Positions 18,181-26,737 of a stretch of DNA of 45,699 nt are shown piece by piece. Each line of letters opens with the position of its first letter. Positions within the stretch are counted from its first letter, which is position 1. Position numbers and translations under genes: made by a program. The notes under the pieces are model-generated. The model did not search any database. It had not been told where the DNA came from and saw only the letters and a list, made by a program, of their open reading frames with translations. Origin of the DNA: Chitinophagaceae bacterium (GTDB taxonomy: Bacteria > Bacteroidota > Bacteroidia > Cytophagales > Cytophagaceae); the NCBI GenBank assembly GCA_028288405.1, contig JAQBNS010000083.1, positions 1 to 45,699 of the forward strand, in the 5' to 3' direction.

Positions 18181-21100
18181 ATGCGTAACAAAGGTTTAAT
18201 TATCGCTCTTACGATCATCGTATCGTTACTGAGCTTTTACTACATATCATTTACCTATGTAGCTCAGGGCATCCAGGAAGAAGCTGTAGCACAGTCTAAA
18301 GATTCTACGGGTGTTGTAAATACCGCTAAAAAACAGTCTTACCTGGATTCTCTATACGACAAACCGGTTTATAATTTCTTGGGTATGGTTCCCTATACCT
18401 ATAAAGAAGTAAAAGACATGGAACTTGCACTGGGTCTTGACTTACAAGGCGGGATGCACGTGGTACTGGAAGTTTCTCCGATAGAAATTCTAAAAGCTTT
18501 GGCCGGCGCACAGGCAGAAAGCCCGTTGTTCAAGCAAGCCTTGAACAAAGCTAAATTGGCACAGAAAAGCAGTCAGGAATCATTTGAAAAATTATTTTAC
18601 ACCGCTTTCAAAGAAACGGCTGGTAGTGATAAGTTGGCCATGGTGTTTTCTAACTCACAAAACTCTTCTAAAATCAGATCTACTTCTACCGATAAAGAAG
18701 TAGAGAAAATGATCGATGAGGAAATCGACGGTGCGGTAGATCGTTCCTTCGAAATCCTTCGTTCCCGTATCGACCGTTTCGGTGCGATTCAACCGAACCT
18801 TCAACGCATCAAAGGCACAGGCCGTATCCTGGTAGAATTACCTGGTGTAGAAAACCCTCAGCGTGTACGTAAATTGTTGCAAGGTACTGCACAATTGGAT
18901 TTCTATGATGTGTACAGCTTAGGTGAACTTCAGGGAAGCCTTATTGCAGTGAACGATTACCTGGTTTCTCAGAATAAACTGAACAAAGGAGGAGATGCAG
19001 CTTTATTAGCGGCAGACAGCAATGGTACATCTACAGTGGAAGATGAATTGGCCGCTGATCCTTTGGCTGGAGATTCTTTAGCAACCGGCAAGAAAGATTC
19101 CTCAGCCATCGCTGCAAAAGGAGATTCTACTTCAGCGGCGGATTCATTGGCAGATAAAGTATCGCCTCTTTTCTCTTTGCGTGATAGGAATTATCCTTAC
19201 ACCTTGCACTATAACATCAAAGATACCAATCAAATCAACCGCCTCCTGAGACAACCGAAAGTTCAGGCTTTGCTTCCATCTGACTTGATGTTCCTTTGGG
19301 ACTGGAAAGAAGATAAGAAAACAAGTGCAATGGAATTGGTACCGATTAGAAAATCAAAAGGTGGTAAATCCTTGTTAACCGGTGATGCCATCTCAGATGC
19401 ACACGAAGAAGTTTCACAAGACGGAAAAGCATCTTATGGTATTTCTATGCAGATGAATCCTGCCGGTGCGAAGAAGTGGAGAAAGATTACGCAAGATGCC
19501 ATCAAAGATTCTGGCAATAAAAGAAGAGTAGCGATCGTATTGGACAATGTAGTCTATTCTGCTCCTACTGTACAATCAGAAATTCCAAACGGAAGTTCTT
19601 CGATCACGGGTAACTTTAATCAGGAAGATGCAAAAGACATTGCCAACATCTTGAAAGCAGGTAAACTTCCTGCACCGGTACGTATCGTAGAAGAAGTAAT
19701 CGTTGGTCCTACATTGGGACAAGAAGCGATTGAGTCTGGTTTGATGTCATTGTTCGCCGGTTTGCTGGTGGTGATTGTATTAATGATTGCTTACTATAAC
19801 AAAGGTGGATTGGTCGCTGATATCGCGTTGTTGTTCAACGTAGTCTTTACTTTGGGTTTTCTGGCTTCGTTGAACTCTGTATTGACTTTACCGGGACTTG
19901 CAGGTATCGTACTGTCACTCGGTATGTCTGTTGATGCGAACGTTTTGATTTTTGAACGTATCAAAGAAGAACGTAAAAATGGTAAAGGCATGCGTGCCGC
20001 TATTGATGCCGGTTTTGACAAAGCATTCAGCTCTATCTTTGACTCTAACATTACTACGATCTTAACCGGGGTTATTTTGTTCTTCTTAGGATCTGGTCCG
20101 ATCAAAGGTTTTGCCATTACGTTGATCATCGGTATCGCTTGTTCATTCTTTACTTCGGTTTATATCTCCAGAGTTATTTTACTTTGGTTAACAAGAGGAA
20201 GCAATGCAGAAACGGCCGTTTCGTTCACGACGATTATTTCTAAGAATCTATTCCAAAACCTCAACTTTGATTTCGTAAAATATAGAAAAGTAGCTTACAT
20301 CGCTTCTATTTCTCTGTTGTTATTGGGTGCAGGTGCTACGGTAATGAATGGAGGATTGAATTTGGGTGTAGATTTCAAAGGAGGTCGTTCTTACATCATC
20401 GATTTCAATTCTGATATTGTGGCATCCGATCTGAAGGCCTCGCTATCAGATGAGTTCCAGGGTACCGGTACAGAAGTAAAAACTTACGGCAGCAGCAAGA
20501 AGATTAAAGTGACAACCAGTTACCTGGTAGAAGACGAATCTGAAAAAGGAGACGAAAGAGTAGAGGCTGCTTTAGTAAAAGGGTTGAAGCAATTTGACAA
20601 AGGAGAATTCAAAATTGTCAGCAGCAATAAAGTAGGTGCTACGGTGGCGGATGATATCTTGCAGTCTTCCTGGCAGTCTATCATCGTATCTTTAGTAGGT
20701 ATCTTTATTTACGTATTGATCCGATTCAGAAAATGGCAGTTTGGGTTCGGTGGTATTATCGCCTTGTTCCACGATACCTTGATGATCATTGCGATGTTTG
20801 CGATCCTTCAATTCTTCGGTATCGCTTCCTTTGAAGTGGATCAGGTTATTATTGCTGCCCTGTTGACGATTGTCGGCTTCTCGATTAACGATACGGTAAT
20901 TGTGTTTGACCGTGTGCGTGAATTCGGTGAAGAGTATTACAAAATGGACATGAAAGACATGTTGAACAAGTCTATCAACAGTACCTTGAGCAGAACGATT
21001 ATGACTACTGTTACGGTATTGGTAACGGTTATCATTCTTTGCATCTTCGGTGGTGAATCATTAAGAGGCTTCTCCATCTCTCTATTGGTGGGTGTTGTAT

Positions 21101-21189
21101 TCGGTAGTTACTCGACGATCTTTATTGCGATTCCAATGGTATTGGATTTGCGTTCTAAGAAAGACAGAGAAGCGAAGAAGATTAATTAG
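18181..21189 (+). CDS. secDF: Protein translocase SecDF (fused SecD and SecF)
   Basis: A 1002-residue inner-membrane RND-family protein that uses the proton motive force to pull preproteins to the periplasmic side. The N-terminal helix is followed by the D1 motif MELALGLDLQGGMHVVLEV, a periplasmic P1 domain with a low-complexity Ser/Asp/Ala insertion (about residues 270-325), then the SecD membrane block with LSLGMSVDANVLIFERIKEE. The SecF half begins near 690 with LGVDFKGGRSYIIDF and ends with GFSINDTVIVFDRVREF and the last helices. Fusion of the two subunits is normal in Bacteroidota. Functionally linked to secA at the start of the window. Confidence 0.97.
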   Translation: MRNKGLIIALTIIVSLLSFYYISFTYVAQGIQEEAVAQSKDSTGVVNTAKKQSYLDSLYDKPVYNFLGMVPYTYKEVKDMELALGLDLQGGMHVVLEVSPIEILKALAGAQAESPLFKQALNKAKLAQKSSQESFEKLFYTAFKETAGSDKLAMVFSNSQNSSKIRSTSTDKEVEKMIDEEIDGAVDRSFEILRSRIDRFGAIQPNLQRIKGTGRILVELPGVENPQRVRKLLQGTAQLDFYDVYSLGELQGSLIAVNDYLVSQNKLNKGGDAALLAADSNGTSTVEDELAADPLAGDSLATGKKDSSAIAAKGDSTSAADSLADKVSPLFSLRDRNYPYTLHYNIKDTNQINRLLRQPKVQALLPSDLMFLWDWKEDKKTSAMELVPIRKSKGGKSLLTGDAISDAHEEVSQDGKASYGISMQMNPAGAKKWRKITQDAIKDSGNKRRVAIVLDNVVYSAPTVQSEIPNGSSSITGNFNQEDAKDIANILKAGKLPAPVRIVEEVIVGPTLGQEAIESGLMSLFAGLLVVIVLMIAYYNKGGLVADIALLFNVVFTLGFLASLNSVLTLPGLAGIVLSLGMSVDANVLIFERIKEERKNGKGMRAAIDAGFDKAFSSIFDSNITTILTGVILFFLGSGPIKGFAITLIIGIACSFFTSVYISRVILLWLTRGSNAETAVSFTTIISKNLFQNLNFDFVKYRKVAYIASISLLLLGAGATVMNGGLNLGVDFKGGRSYIIDFNSDIVASDLKASLSDEFQGTGTEVKTYGSSKKIKVTTSYLVEDESEKGDERVEAALVKGLKQFDKGEFKIVSSNKVGATVADDILQSSWQSIIVSLVGIFIYVLIRFRKWQFGFGGIIALFHDTLMIIAMFAILQFFGIASFEVDQVIIAALLTIVGFSINDTVIVFDRVREFGEEYYKMDMKDMLNKSINSTLSRTIMTTVTVLVTVIILCIFGGESLRGFSISLLVGVVFGSYSTIFIAIPMVLDLRSKKDREAKKIN

Positions 21190-21211
21190 TCGTTAGTTGT
21201 TAGTCATTAGT

Positions 21212-21243
21212 AAAAAGAGCGGAGGTTACTCCGCTCTTTTTTT
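21212..21243 (+). terminator. Terminator of secDF
   Basis: A 9-bp stem AGAGCGGAG/CTCCGCTCT with a GTTA loop, followed by a T-tract; an A-tract precedes it. It is 22 bp after the secDF stop. Confidence 0.93.
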
Positions 21244-21263
21244 GTTTTATATGGTCTGTGTTG

Positions 21264-21381
21264 CCCCTAATCCCCTGAAGGGGACTTTACTGATTACTAA
21301 ACAAAGAAGCTCATCGCATATTACATGCGATGAGCTTCTTTGTTTTATTACAAACTTAAGTCCCCTTCAGGGGATTAGGGG
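21264..21381. repeat. 24-bp inverted repeat of the GTCCCCTTCAGGGGATT family around a second terminator
   Basis: The arms at 21264-21287 and 21358-21381 are exact reverse complements (unit CCCCTAATCCCCTGAAGGGG). They enclose a perfect 19-bp stem, as at 4548-4684. Outside them on both sides lie TTAGTNG / CNAACTAA-like units, so the whole gap between convergent secDF and the methyltransferase gene is nested inverted repeats. The open frame across the gap is not a gene. Confidence 0.88.
21301..21343. terminator. Strong hairpin terminator, likely for the TrmH-type gene
   Basis: A perfect 19-bp stem (21301-21319 with 21325-21343, core GAAGCTCATCGCAT) with a 5-nt loop. Its core TCATCGCATA resembles the stem at 4599-4634, suggesting that the terminator and outer repeat move or are copied as one unit. 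Confidence 0.85.
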
Positions 21382-21431
21382 TTAGTCAGATGGTATAAGT
21401 AATCAGTTATAAAATAGTGCAGCATTAACGT

Positions 21432-21974
21432 CTAACGACTAACCACTAATTTCTTCACTACTTCCCACATCACAATCCCCGCCGCTACAGAGATGTTGAA
21501 GGAATGCTTCGTCCCCCATTGAGGAATTTCTAACGCGTGATCACATAATGGAAGAAGTTCTTCCGATACACCGTTCACTTCATTGCCTAAGATCAGACAA
21601 TACTTACCATCGGTTTCTGTTTCAAAATCCTGAAGTGAAATGCTGCTGTCAATTTGTTCTACGGCGATGATTTTCCAACCTTCTTTTTGAATGGCTAGCA
21701 GTTCTCTCTTGAGTGCTTCATCGGTCATGTATTTCCATTCGACCGTATTTTCAGAACCCAAGGCGCTTTTATGAATATCACGATTGGGAGGCGTGCCGGT
21801 AATGCCGGCCAGCCATAATTCCTGGATGAGGAAGGCATCTCCAGTGCGAAATACCGAACCTACATTGAGCAGGCTGCGGACATTGTCCAGGACGATGATG
21901 ACTTTGTTTTTTTCTGTTTGCTTCAACTCGTCCTCCGTCAAGCGACCGAGTTCAGCAGTTTCTAATTTTCTCAT
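21432..21974 (-). CDS. TrmH-family (SpoU-type) RNA 2'-O-methyltransferase
   Basis: A 180-residue SPOUT methyltransferase. The three SpoU motifs are visible: VIIVLDNVRSLLNVGSVFRTGDAF near residues 25-48 (motif 1), CLILGNEVNGVSEELLPLCD (motif 2) and LEIPQWGTKHSFNISVAAGIVMWE (motif 3). It should use AdoMet to methylate a ribose in tRNA or rRNA; which RNA cannot be told. It is short, lacking an N-terminal substrate-binding domain, as in the TrmL-like group. Transcribed toward secDF. Confidence 0.92.
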   Translation of the reverse strand: MRKLETAELGRLTEDELKQTEKNKVIIVLDNVRSLLNVGSVFRTGDAFLIQELWLAGITGTPPNRDIHKSALGSENTVEWKYMTDEALKRELLAIQKEGWKIIAVEQIDSSISLQDFETETDGKYCLILGNEVNGVSEELLPLCDHALEIPQWGTKHSFNISVAAGIVMWEVVKKLVVSR

Positions 21975-22029
21975 TTTATTAATTCTATAATTTATAACAG
22001 CCGCATGAGGGATTGAGCCATTGTTTGAG

Positions 22030-22130
22030 CTCTTCCCGCTTTTTCAGCGGGAAAGCGAGTGGCGAAAGCCCGACCCCGCCGCCGCGAAATATAATAACCC
22101 GAAAGACCAACAGCGGGGACATGCCCCAAT
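22030..22130. repeat. Partial, reversed copy of the GGGCGTT-type intergenic repeat
   Basis: The reverse strand reads GGCGGCGGGGTCGGGC then TTTCGCCACTCGC and CCCGCTG, closely parallel to 16240-16300. It also contains a local hairpin TTCCCGC TTTTTC AGCGGGAA. It sits in the 305-bp gap between the TrmH-type gene and mutS. A long open frame across it reaches into mutS but has no coding character. Confidence 0.55.
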
Positions 22131-22279
22131 AAACCGCCTCCAACGAATTATACCACTAATTTTAAATCAAATGAAGCCTTACATTTCTTCAATTACCTTC
22201 TATGTGAATAACTTGATTGGTAAAATCTTTACAGGCTTGTTAACTTTAATCTCCTCAAAGATAAGCTTATTTGGTTATA

Positions 22280-24904
22280 ATGGCTCACGAAAAAGAAACT
22301 CAGGACACCCCTTTAATGAAACAATACTGGGCCATCAAAGCCAAGTATCCCGGTGCCCTATTGCTGTTTCGTGTCGGTGATTTTTATGAAACCTTCAGCG
22401 AAGATGCGGTGAAGGCCAGTAAAATTTTGGGGATTACGCTGACCAAGCGTGGAGCGGGTTCTTCTTCAGAGACAGCGCTTGCGGGATTTCCGCATCATTC
22501 CTTAGATACCTACCTGCCTCGTCTGGTAAGGGCCGGACAGCGTGTGGCCATCTGCGATCAGTTGGAAGATCCTAAAGGTGTGAAGGGTATTGTGAAACGC
22601 GGGGTAACGGAATTGGTCACCCCCGGTGTTTCTTACAACGACAATGTACTCGACGGCAAGAACAGCAATTACCTGGCTTCTATTCATTTTGGAAAAGACC
22701 AGGTGGGCGTTTCTCTGCTGGACATCTCTACCGGTGACCTGCAATTGGCACAGGGTTCACAGGCTTATATAGAAAGAATTTTACAAAGCTTTCAGCCTTC
22801 CGAAATCATTTATTGCAAGAATAAAAAGAAAGAATTTACAGAAAGCATCGGTGATCGCTTCCCTGTTTATGCGTTGGAAGAATGGATCTACCAATACGAT
22901 TTTGCTTACGAAAAATTAACCAAGCATTTCAATACGATTTCGTTGAAAGGCTATGGCATAGAAGGACAGGAAGAAGGCATCATCGCTGCCGGTGCAGTGT
23001 TCTATTACCTGAATGCCACAGAGCATCATGAGTTGAGACATATCAATACCATCTCACGTATTGAAGAAGAAAAGTTTGTCTGGCTTGACCGCTTTACCAT
23101 TCGCAACCTGGAAATCATTTCTTCTCAATATGCCGAAGGCATTTGTTTGCTGGACATCATGGATCAAACAGTGACACCGATGGGTGGACGTTTGATGAAG
23201 AAATGGCTGGTGATGCCATTGAAAGAAGTCGACACGATACAAGAACGTCTGGATGTTGTGCAAGCCTTGTACGATCAACCGCAGAAGATGGATCAACTGC
23301 TTCAACACCTGAAGCAGATCGGTGACCTGGAGCGTTTGATTTCTAAAGTCTCCGCTGCAAGGATCAATCCGCGGGAGATGAATCAACTGAAGCGTTCATT
23401 GGAACAGTTGGCGCCTATTGCCGTCTTATTGAAAGAAACAGGTGTCACAGCGTTAGCGAGAATGGCGGATCAAATCAACACCTGCGATTTACTCGTGCAA
23501 AAAATAGAAGCCGAATTAAAACCGGATGCACCGATGCTTTCCAATCAGGGAAAGATGGTGAAAGAAGGCATCGATGCCAAGCTCGATGAATTGCGCTCTA
23601 TCGCTTACTCCGGTAAAGATCATTTGTTGCAAATTCAACAACGTGAAGTAGAACGCACCGGCATTTCTTCGTTGAAAATTTCTTTCAATAAAGTCTTCGG
23701 TTATTATTTAGAAGTCACGCATACGCACAAAGACAAGGTACCTACGGATTGGATCCGTAAGCAAACACTGGTCAATGCCGAGCGTTACATTACGGAAGAA
23801 TTAAAAGTTTACGAAGAAACTATTCTTACTGCAGAAGATAAAATCGTTACCATCGAAGCTGATATTTTCAGAAGGATGATTTTGTTTGCAGACGATTATG
23901 TACAGATCATTCAGCAAAATGCGCAGCTGATCGCACGTTTGGATTGCCTGGTTTCTTTCGCTTTCATTTCTGTTCAGAACAATTACGCCAGGCCGGCGGT
24001 CAACAATACCCTGGCCTTAAACATTGTCGAAGGCCGTCACCCGGTGATTGAGCGCAACCTTCCTCCCGGCGAGGACTACATTCCCAACGACGTCATGCTC
24101 GATGACCAGACGTGTCAGATCATCGTCATTACCGGACCCAACATGGCGGGTAAATCGGCTTTGCTTCGTCAAACCGCATTGATCGTGCTCATGGCGCAGG
24201 TCGGTTGTTTTGTTCCGGCCAAGTCTGCAGAGATCGGTATCATCGATAAAATATTTACAAGAGTAGGCGCTTCTGATAACTTGTCGCGAGGTGAATCTAC
24301 CTTCATGGTGGAGATGAGTGAGACCGCCAGCATCCTCAACAACCTGAGCGAGCGCAGCATCATCCTCATGGATGAGATCGGGCGCGGTACCAGCACTTAC
24401 GATGGGATCTCCATTGCCTGGTCGATTGTAGAATTCTTACATGAGCATCCGAAGTGTAAACCCAAGACCTTGTTCGCTACGCATTACCATGAACTGAATC
24501 AATTGTCGGAGCAGTTTCACCGCATCAAGAATTTCAATGTGTCGGTGAAAGAGGTGGGCAATAAAATTGTTTTCCTGCGTAAGTTGAAAGAAGGCGGCAG
24601 TGAACACAGTTTTGGTATCCATGTAGCGCAGCTGGCGGGCATGCCGAACCAAGTGGTCCTTCGTTCATCGGAGGTGCTGAAAGGTCTGGAAAAGGAAAAA
24701 CTGACGGATTCCAAGAAGCAGGCTTTGAAAGAAATTTCGGAACAGCGCGTGCAAATGCAATTATTTGAGGCTGTTCCATCCGAGTGGGAAGAACTGAAAT
24801 CCATGTTTCAGGGCCTGGATATCAATACCATGTCCCCGGTGGAGGCCTTGTTGAAGCTGAATGAAATGAAGAATCTCGTTCAGAAAGACAAAGTTAGGTC
24901 TTAG
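22280..24904 (+). CDS. mutS: DNA mismatch repair protein MutS
   Basis: An 874-residue mismatch-recognition ATPase. The N-terminal mismatch-binding domain has the lesion-stacking motif LLFRVGDFYETF, whose first Phe wedges at mismatches. The connector, lever and clamp domains follow, then the ABC-type ATPase with Walker A TGPNMAGKSALLRQ, the signature LSRGESTFMVEM and Walker B SIILMDEIGRGTSTYDG. The ATG at 22280 is preferred over an upstream in-frame TTG at 22271. Length is full. No mutL is adjacent. The stop lies about 50 bp before the tRNA promoter. Confidence 0.98.
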   Translation: MAHEKETQDTPLMKQYWAIKAKYPGALLLFRVGDFYETFSEDAVKASKILGITLTKRGAGSSSETALAGFPHHSLDTYLPRLVRAGQRVAICDQLEDPKGVKGIVKRGVTELVTPGVSYNDNVLDGKNSNYLASIHFGKDQVGVSLLDISTGDLQLAQGSQAYIERILQSFQPSEIIYCKNKKKEFTESIGDRFPVYALEEWIYQYDFAYEKLTKHFNTISLKGYGIEGQEEGIIAAGAVFYYLNATEHHELRHINTISRIEEEKFVWLDRFTIRNLEIISSQYAEGICLLDIMDQTVTPMGGRLMKKWLVMPLKEVDTIQERLDVVQALYDQPQKMDQLLQHLKQIGDLERLISKVSAARINPREMNQLKRSLEQLAPIAVLLKETGVTALARMADQINTCDLLVQKIEAELKPDAPMLSNQGKMVKEGIDAKLDELRSIAYSGKDHLLQIQQREVERTGISSLKISFNKVFGYYLEVTHTHKDKVPTDWIRKQTLVNAERYITEELKVYEETILTAEDKIVTIEADIFRRMILFADDYVQIIQQNAQLIARLDCLVSFAFISVQNNYARPAVNNTLALNIVEGRHPVIERNLPPGEDYIPNDVMLDDQTCQIIVITGPNMAGKSALLRQTALIVLMAQVGCFVPAKSAEIGIIDKIFTRVGASDNLSRGESTFMVEMSETASILNNLSERSIILMDEIGRGTSTYDGISIAWSIVEFLHEHPKCKPKTLFATHYHELNQLSEQFHRIKNFNVSVKEVGNKIVFLRKLKEGGSEHSFGIHVAQLAGMPNQVVLRSSEVLKGLEKEKLTDSKKQALKEISEQRVQMQLFEAVPSEWEELKSMFQGLDINTMSPVEALLKLNEMKNLVQKDKVRS

Positions 24905-24929
24905 TCCCTAAGATTTTTCTAAAAAAGTA

Positions 24930-24959
24930 TTGCAAAATAAGCTTCTGTGCCTATCTTTG
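24930..24959 (+). promoter_or_regulatory. Promoter of the tRNA-Gly / tRNA-Leu pair
   Basis: TTGC at 24930-24933, then 18 bp, then TATCTTTG at 24952-24959: a full match to the Bacteroidota -33/-7 consensus, 37 bp before the first tRNA. Confidence 0.75.
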
Positions 24960-24996
24960 TCATCTCAATCCCAAATAGGGGTTGAAACTATACCAT

Positions 24997-25069
<73 letters not shown>

Positions 25070-25076
25070 CATCAAG

Positions 25077-25107
25077 GAAACGTAGGCAACCCTACGTTTC
25101 TTTTTTT
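25077..25107 (+). terminator. Terminator or processing hairpin after tRNA-Gly
   Basis: A 10-bp stem GAAACGTAGG/CCTACGTTTC with a 4-nt loop and seven T residues, ending right at the first base of tRNA-Leu. It would separate or attenuate the two tRNAs. Confidence 0.85.
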
Positions 25108-25196
25108 GCCCGGGTGGTGAAATTGGTAGACACGCAGGACTTAAAATCCTGTTGGCAGTAATGTTAGTGCGGGTTCAAGTCCCGCCCCGGGTACCA
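25108..25196 (+). tRNA. tRNA-Leu (anticodon TAA), CCA encoded
   Basis: A class II tRNA with a variable arm. The acceptor GCCCGGG pairs with CCCGGGT, the anticodon stem is CAGGA/TCCTG around CTTAAAA, and the T-arm is GCGGG/CCCGC around TTCAAGT. CCA is in the DNA (25194-25196), unlike the neighbouring tRNA-Gly. Its 3' end is the likely integration site of the island that follows. Confidence 0.97.
25180..25194 (+). other. Candidate attL in the tRNA-Leu 3' end
   Basis: TCCCGCCCCGGGTAC is repeated at 31764-31778 with one mismatch in direct orientation. Bacterial islands commonly recombine at tRNA 3' ends. Confidence 0.45.
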
Positions 25197-25198
25197 GT

Positions 25199-25230
25199 TA
25201 GCTCGTTTTCGTAAGAGGACGAGCTTTTTT
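25199..25230 (+). terminator. Terminator after tRNA-Leu
   Basis: A stem AGCTCGT/ACGAGCT with a 12-nt loop and six T residues, right after the tRNA. Confidence 0.8.
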
Positions 25231-25344
25231 GTTGTCTTTTTGGACACATACTTGGATAGAGAGATAAAGAGATGTAATTTTTGATTTAGTAGTAATCTTT
25301 TTTGAATCTGTTTTTTACTAACTCAATTTTTAGGTGATAAGTGT

Positions 25345-26142
25345 ATGCTAGAAAGATATATTCAAGATGGCCTCGTTGGAGCTCCGGATGTCCTTTATAA
25401 ATATAGATCTTGGGATGATAAAAATCATAAAGATATACTCCTTTCAAAAAGATTGTATTACAGTAAAGCGGATTCATTTAATGATCCTTTTGATATCAAT
25501 ATCAAAATTAGCTATCAAAGTTTAACTGAAGATCAGTTGTTTGATATGGTTAAGAAAATATTGAATGAAAATGAGCCACATTTGTCTGAAGAATTTTTAA
25601 TACGTGATGCTAAAAGAATTGCAAAAGAAACTACTAAACAAACTCTAATAGATCGAGAAAAGGCACAACTTGATCTAATCAGAAATACATACGGTGTTAT
25701 ATGTTTATCTAGTAATAATAAGAGTATTCTAATGTGGTCTTATTATGCAAATTCACATGCAGGATTTGTTATAGGTTTTAATACTAAAAAACTGTTTTTT
25801 AAAAGTGCAGGCTTACTTGGTGAAGTTCATTATGTAGATAAATATTCTACAATTATACTCAACAGCGGTATAGATGTTATGGAACATATAATTCCACAAC
25901 TTGTATATAAAAGTCATGTATGGAAACATGAAGGTGAGTATCGATTTATAAAGAGGAAGACTATAGACTTTTTTGAATTTAGCTCTGATGATGTAGATGA
26001 GATAATTTTAGGTGCAAATATTTCAGTTAAAGACGAACAGGAAATAATTTCAATCTGTAAAAGTAATTATCCTAGTACCAAGATTTATAAAATGCTTTTA
26101 CATTCCACTAAATTTCAGTTGGAATTACATAACCTATTGTGA
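25345..26142 (+). CDS. DUF2971 domain protein
   Basis: A 265-residue soluble protein matching the DUF2971 pattern: LYKYRSWDDKNHKDILLSKR, LYYSKADSFNDPFDINIK, then YGVICLSSNNKSILMWSYYA and NSHAGFVIGF, with a C-terminal EIILGANISVKDEQEI. Biochemical function is unknown; I recall the family as frequent in accessory and defence-rich regions. No signal peptide. First gene of a three-gene operon: the next start is 7 bp after its stop. A terminator separates it from tRNA-Leu. The promoter probably lies in the AT-rich 25231-25344 stretch, but no clean box is visible. Confidence 0.85.
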   Translation: MLERYIQDGLVGAPDVLYKYRSWDDKNHKDILLSKRLYYSKADSFNDPFDINIKISYQSLTEDQLFDMVKKILNENEPHLSEEFLIRDAKRIAKETTKQTLIDREKAQLDLIRNTYGVICLSSNNKSILMWSYYANSHAGFVIGFNTKKLFFKSAGLLGEVHYVDKYSTIILNSGIDVMEHIIPQLVYKSHVWKHEGEYRFIKRKTIDFFEFSSDDVDEIILGANISVKDEQEIISICKSNYPSTKIYKMLLHSTKFQLELHNLL

Positions 26143-26149
26143 TAATGAT

Positions 26150-26734
26150 ATGCTAGAAAAACTAAAAGAGTTTAAAGAGACTTTAAGTGAGAGAATAAGA
26201 AGGTATGATGATATTTCATTCTTCTTAGCCAAAGAACTCCAATGGGAACTTTTTTGTGAGTATCCTGATGCAAAAACAAGCCTAAGCTCTTTTAGTATCA
26301 ATAGAGATAGCTTTGTTTTTTCTAATGGTGATGTAGTTAAAATAGAAAACATTAGAGCTATGCCAAGTGGAAAAATACTTTCTTTTGATAAAAACGTCAA
26401 TGGGAAAAGTATTTCTGCTTATTTAGTAAGAGATAGTAAAGGAGAGTATCATGGTGTAGAAGCCGATAGTCTGTCTGTTACTTATAGAAAGAAACGAGTT
26501 GGAGTTACAATTATTTCTGCCAGATATGGAGCAAATGAAAAATTCTATGATGTAACAGATAAAGTTTCTAATCTCGTCGCAAATAATTTGACCATTAAAG
26601 CTAGCAATGAATTAGCAGGAGATCCTATTCCAGGTGCTAAGAAAGCATTAGAAATCAATTACAAGCTCAATACCACAGGAGAACAAAAGCAGCTTGTAAT
26701 TCTAGAAGGTGTATCTCAGAAAATGATAGAGTAA
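26150..26734 (+). CDS. Hypothetical protein with a DUF3395-like (DnaJC11 C-terminal-like) domain
   Basis: A 194-residue soluble protein. The N-terminal helix-rich part (1-45) and middle (46-115) match nothing I know. The C-terminal 75 residues (118-192) have the pattern VTIISARYGANEKFYDVTD, NLTIKASNELAGDPIPG and KKALEINYKLN: the ARYG, DVT and GDP-x-PG-x-x-K-x-L-x-I-x-Y signature I associate with DUF3395, a beta-rich domain first named from eukaryotic DNAJC11 and also found in bacterial multidomain proteins. Function unknown; a binding role is possible. Second gene of the operon; the next gene starts 3 bp after its stop. Domain call is by eye. Confidence 0.7.
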   Translation: MLEKLKEFKETLSERIRRYDDISFFLAKELQWELFCEYPDAKTSLSSFSINRDSFVFSNGDVVKIENIRAMPSGKILSFDKNVNGKSISAYLVRDSKGEYHGVEADSLSVTYRKKRVGVTIISARYGANEKFYDVTDKVSNLVANNLTIKASNELAGDPIPGAKKALEINYKLNTTGEQKQLVILEGVSQKMIE

Positions 26735-26737
26735 CAA

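Noticed and set aside
21197-21385. Open frame of 62 codons after secDF
   Set aside because: It is made entirely of terminator and GTCCCC-type repeat sequence, so it is not coding.
22021-22380. Open frame of 119 codons before mutS
   Set aside because: It crosses a GGGCGTT-type repeat and runs into mutS in another frame; no coding character.
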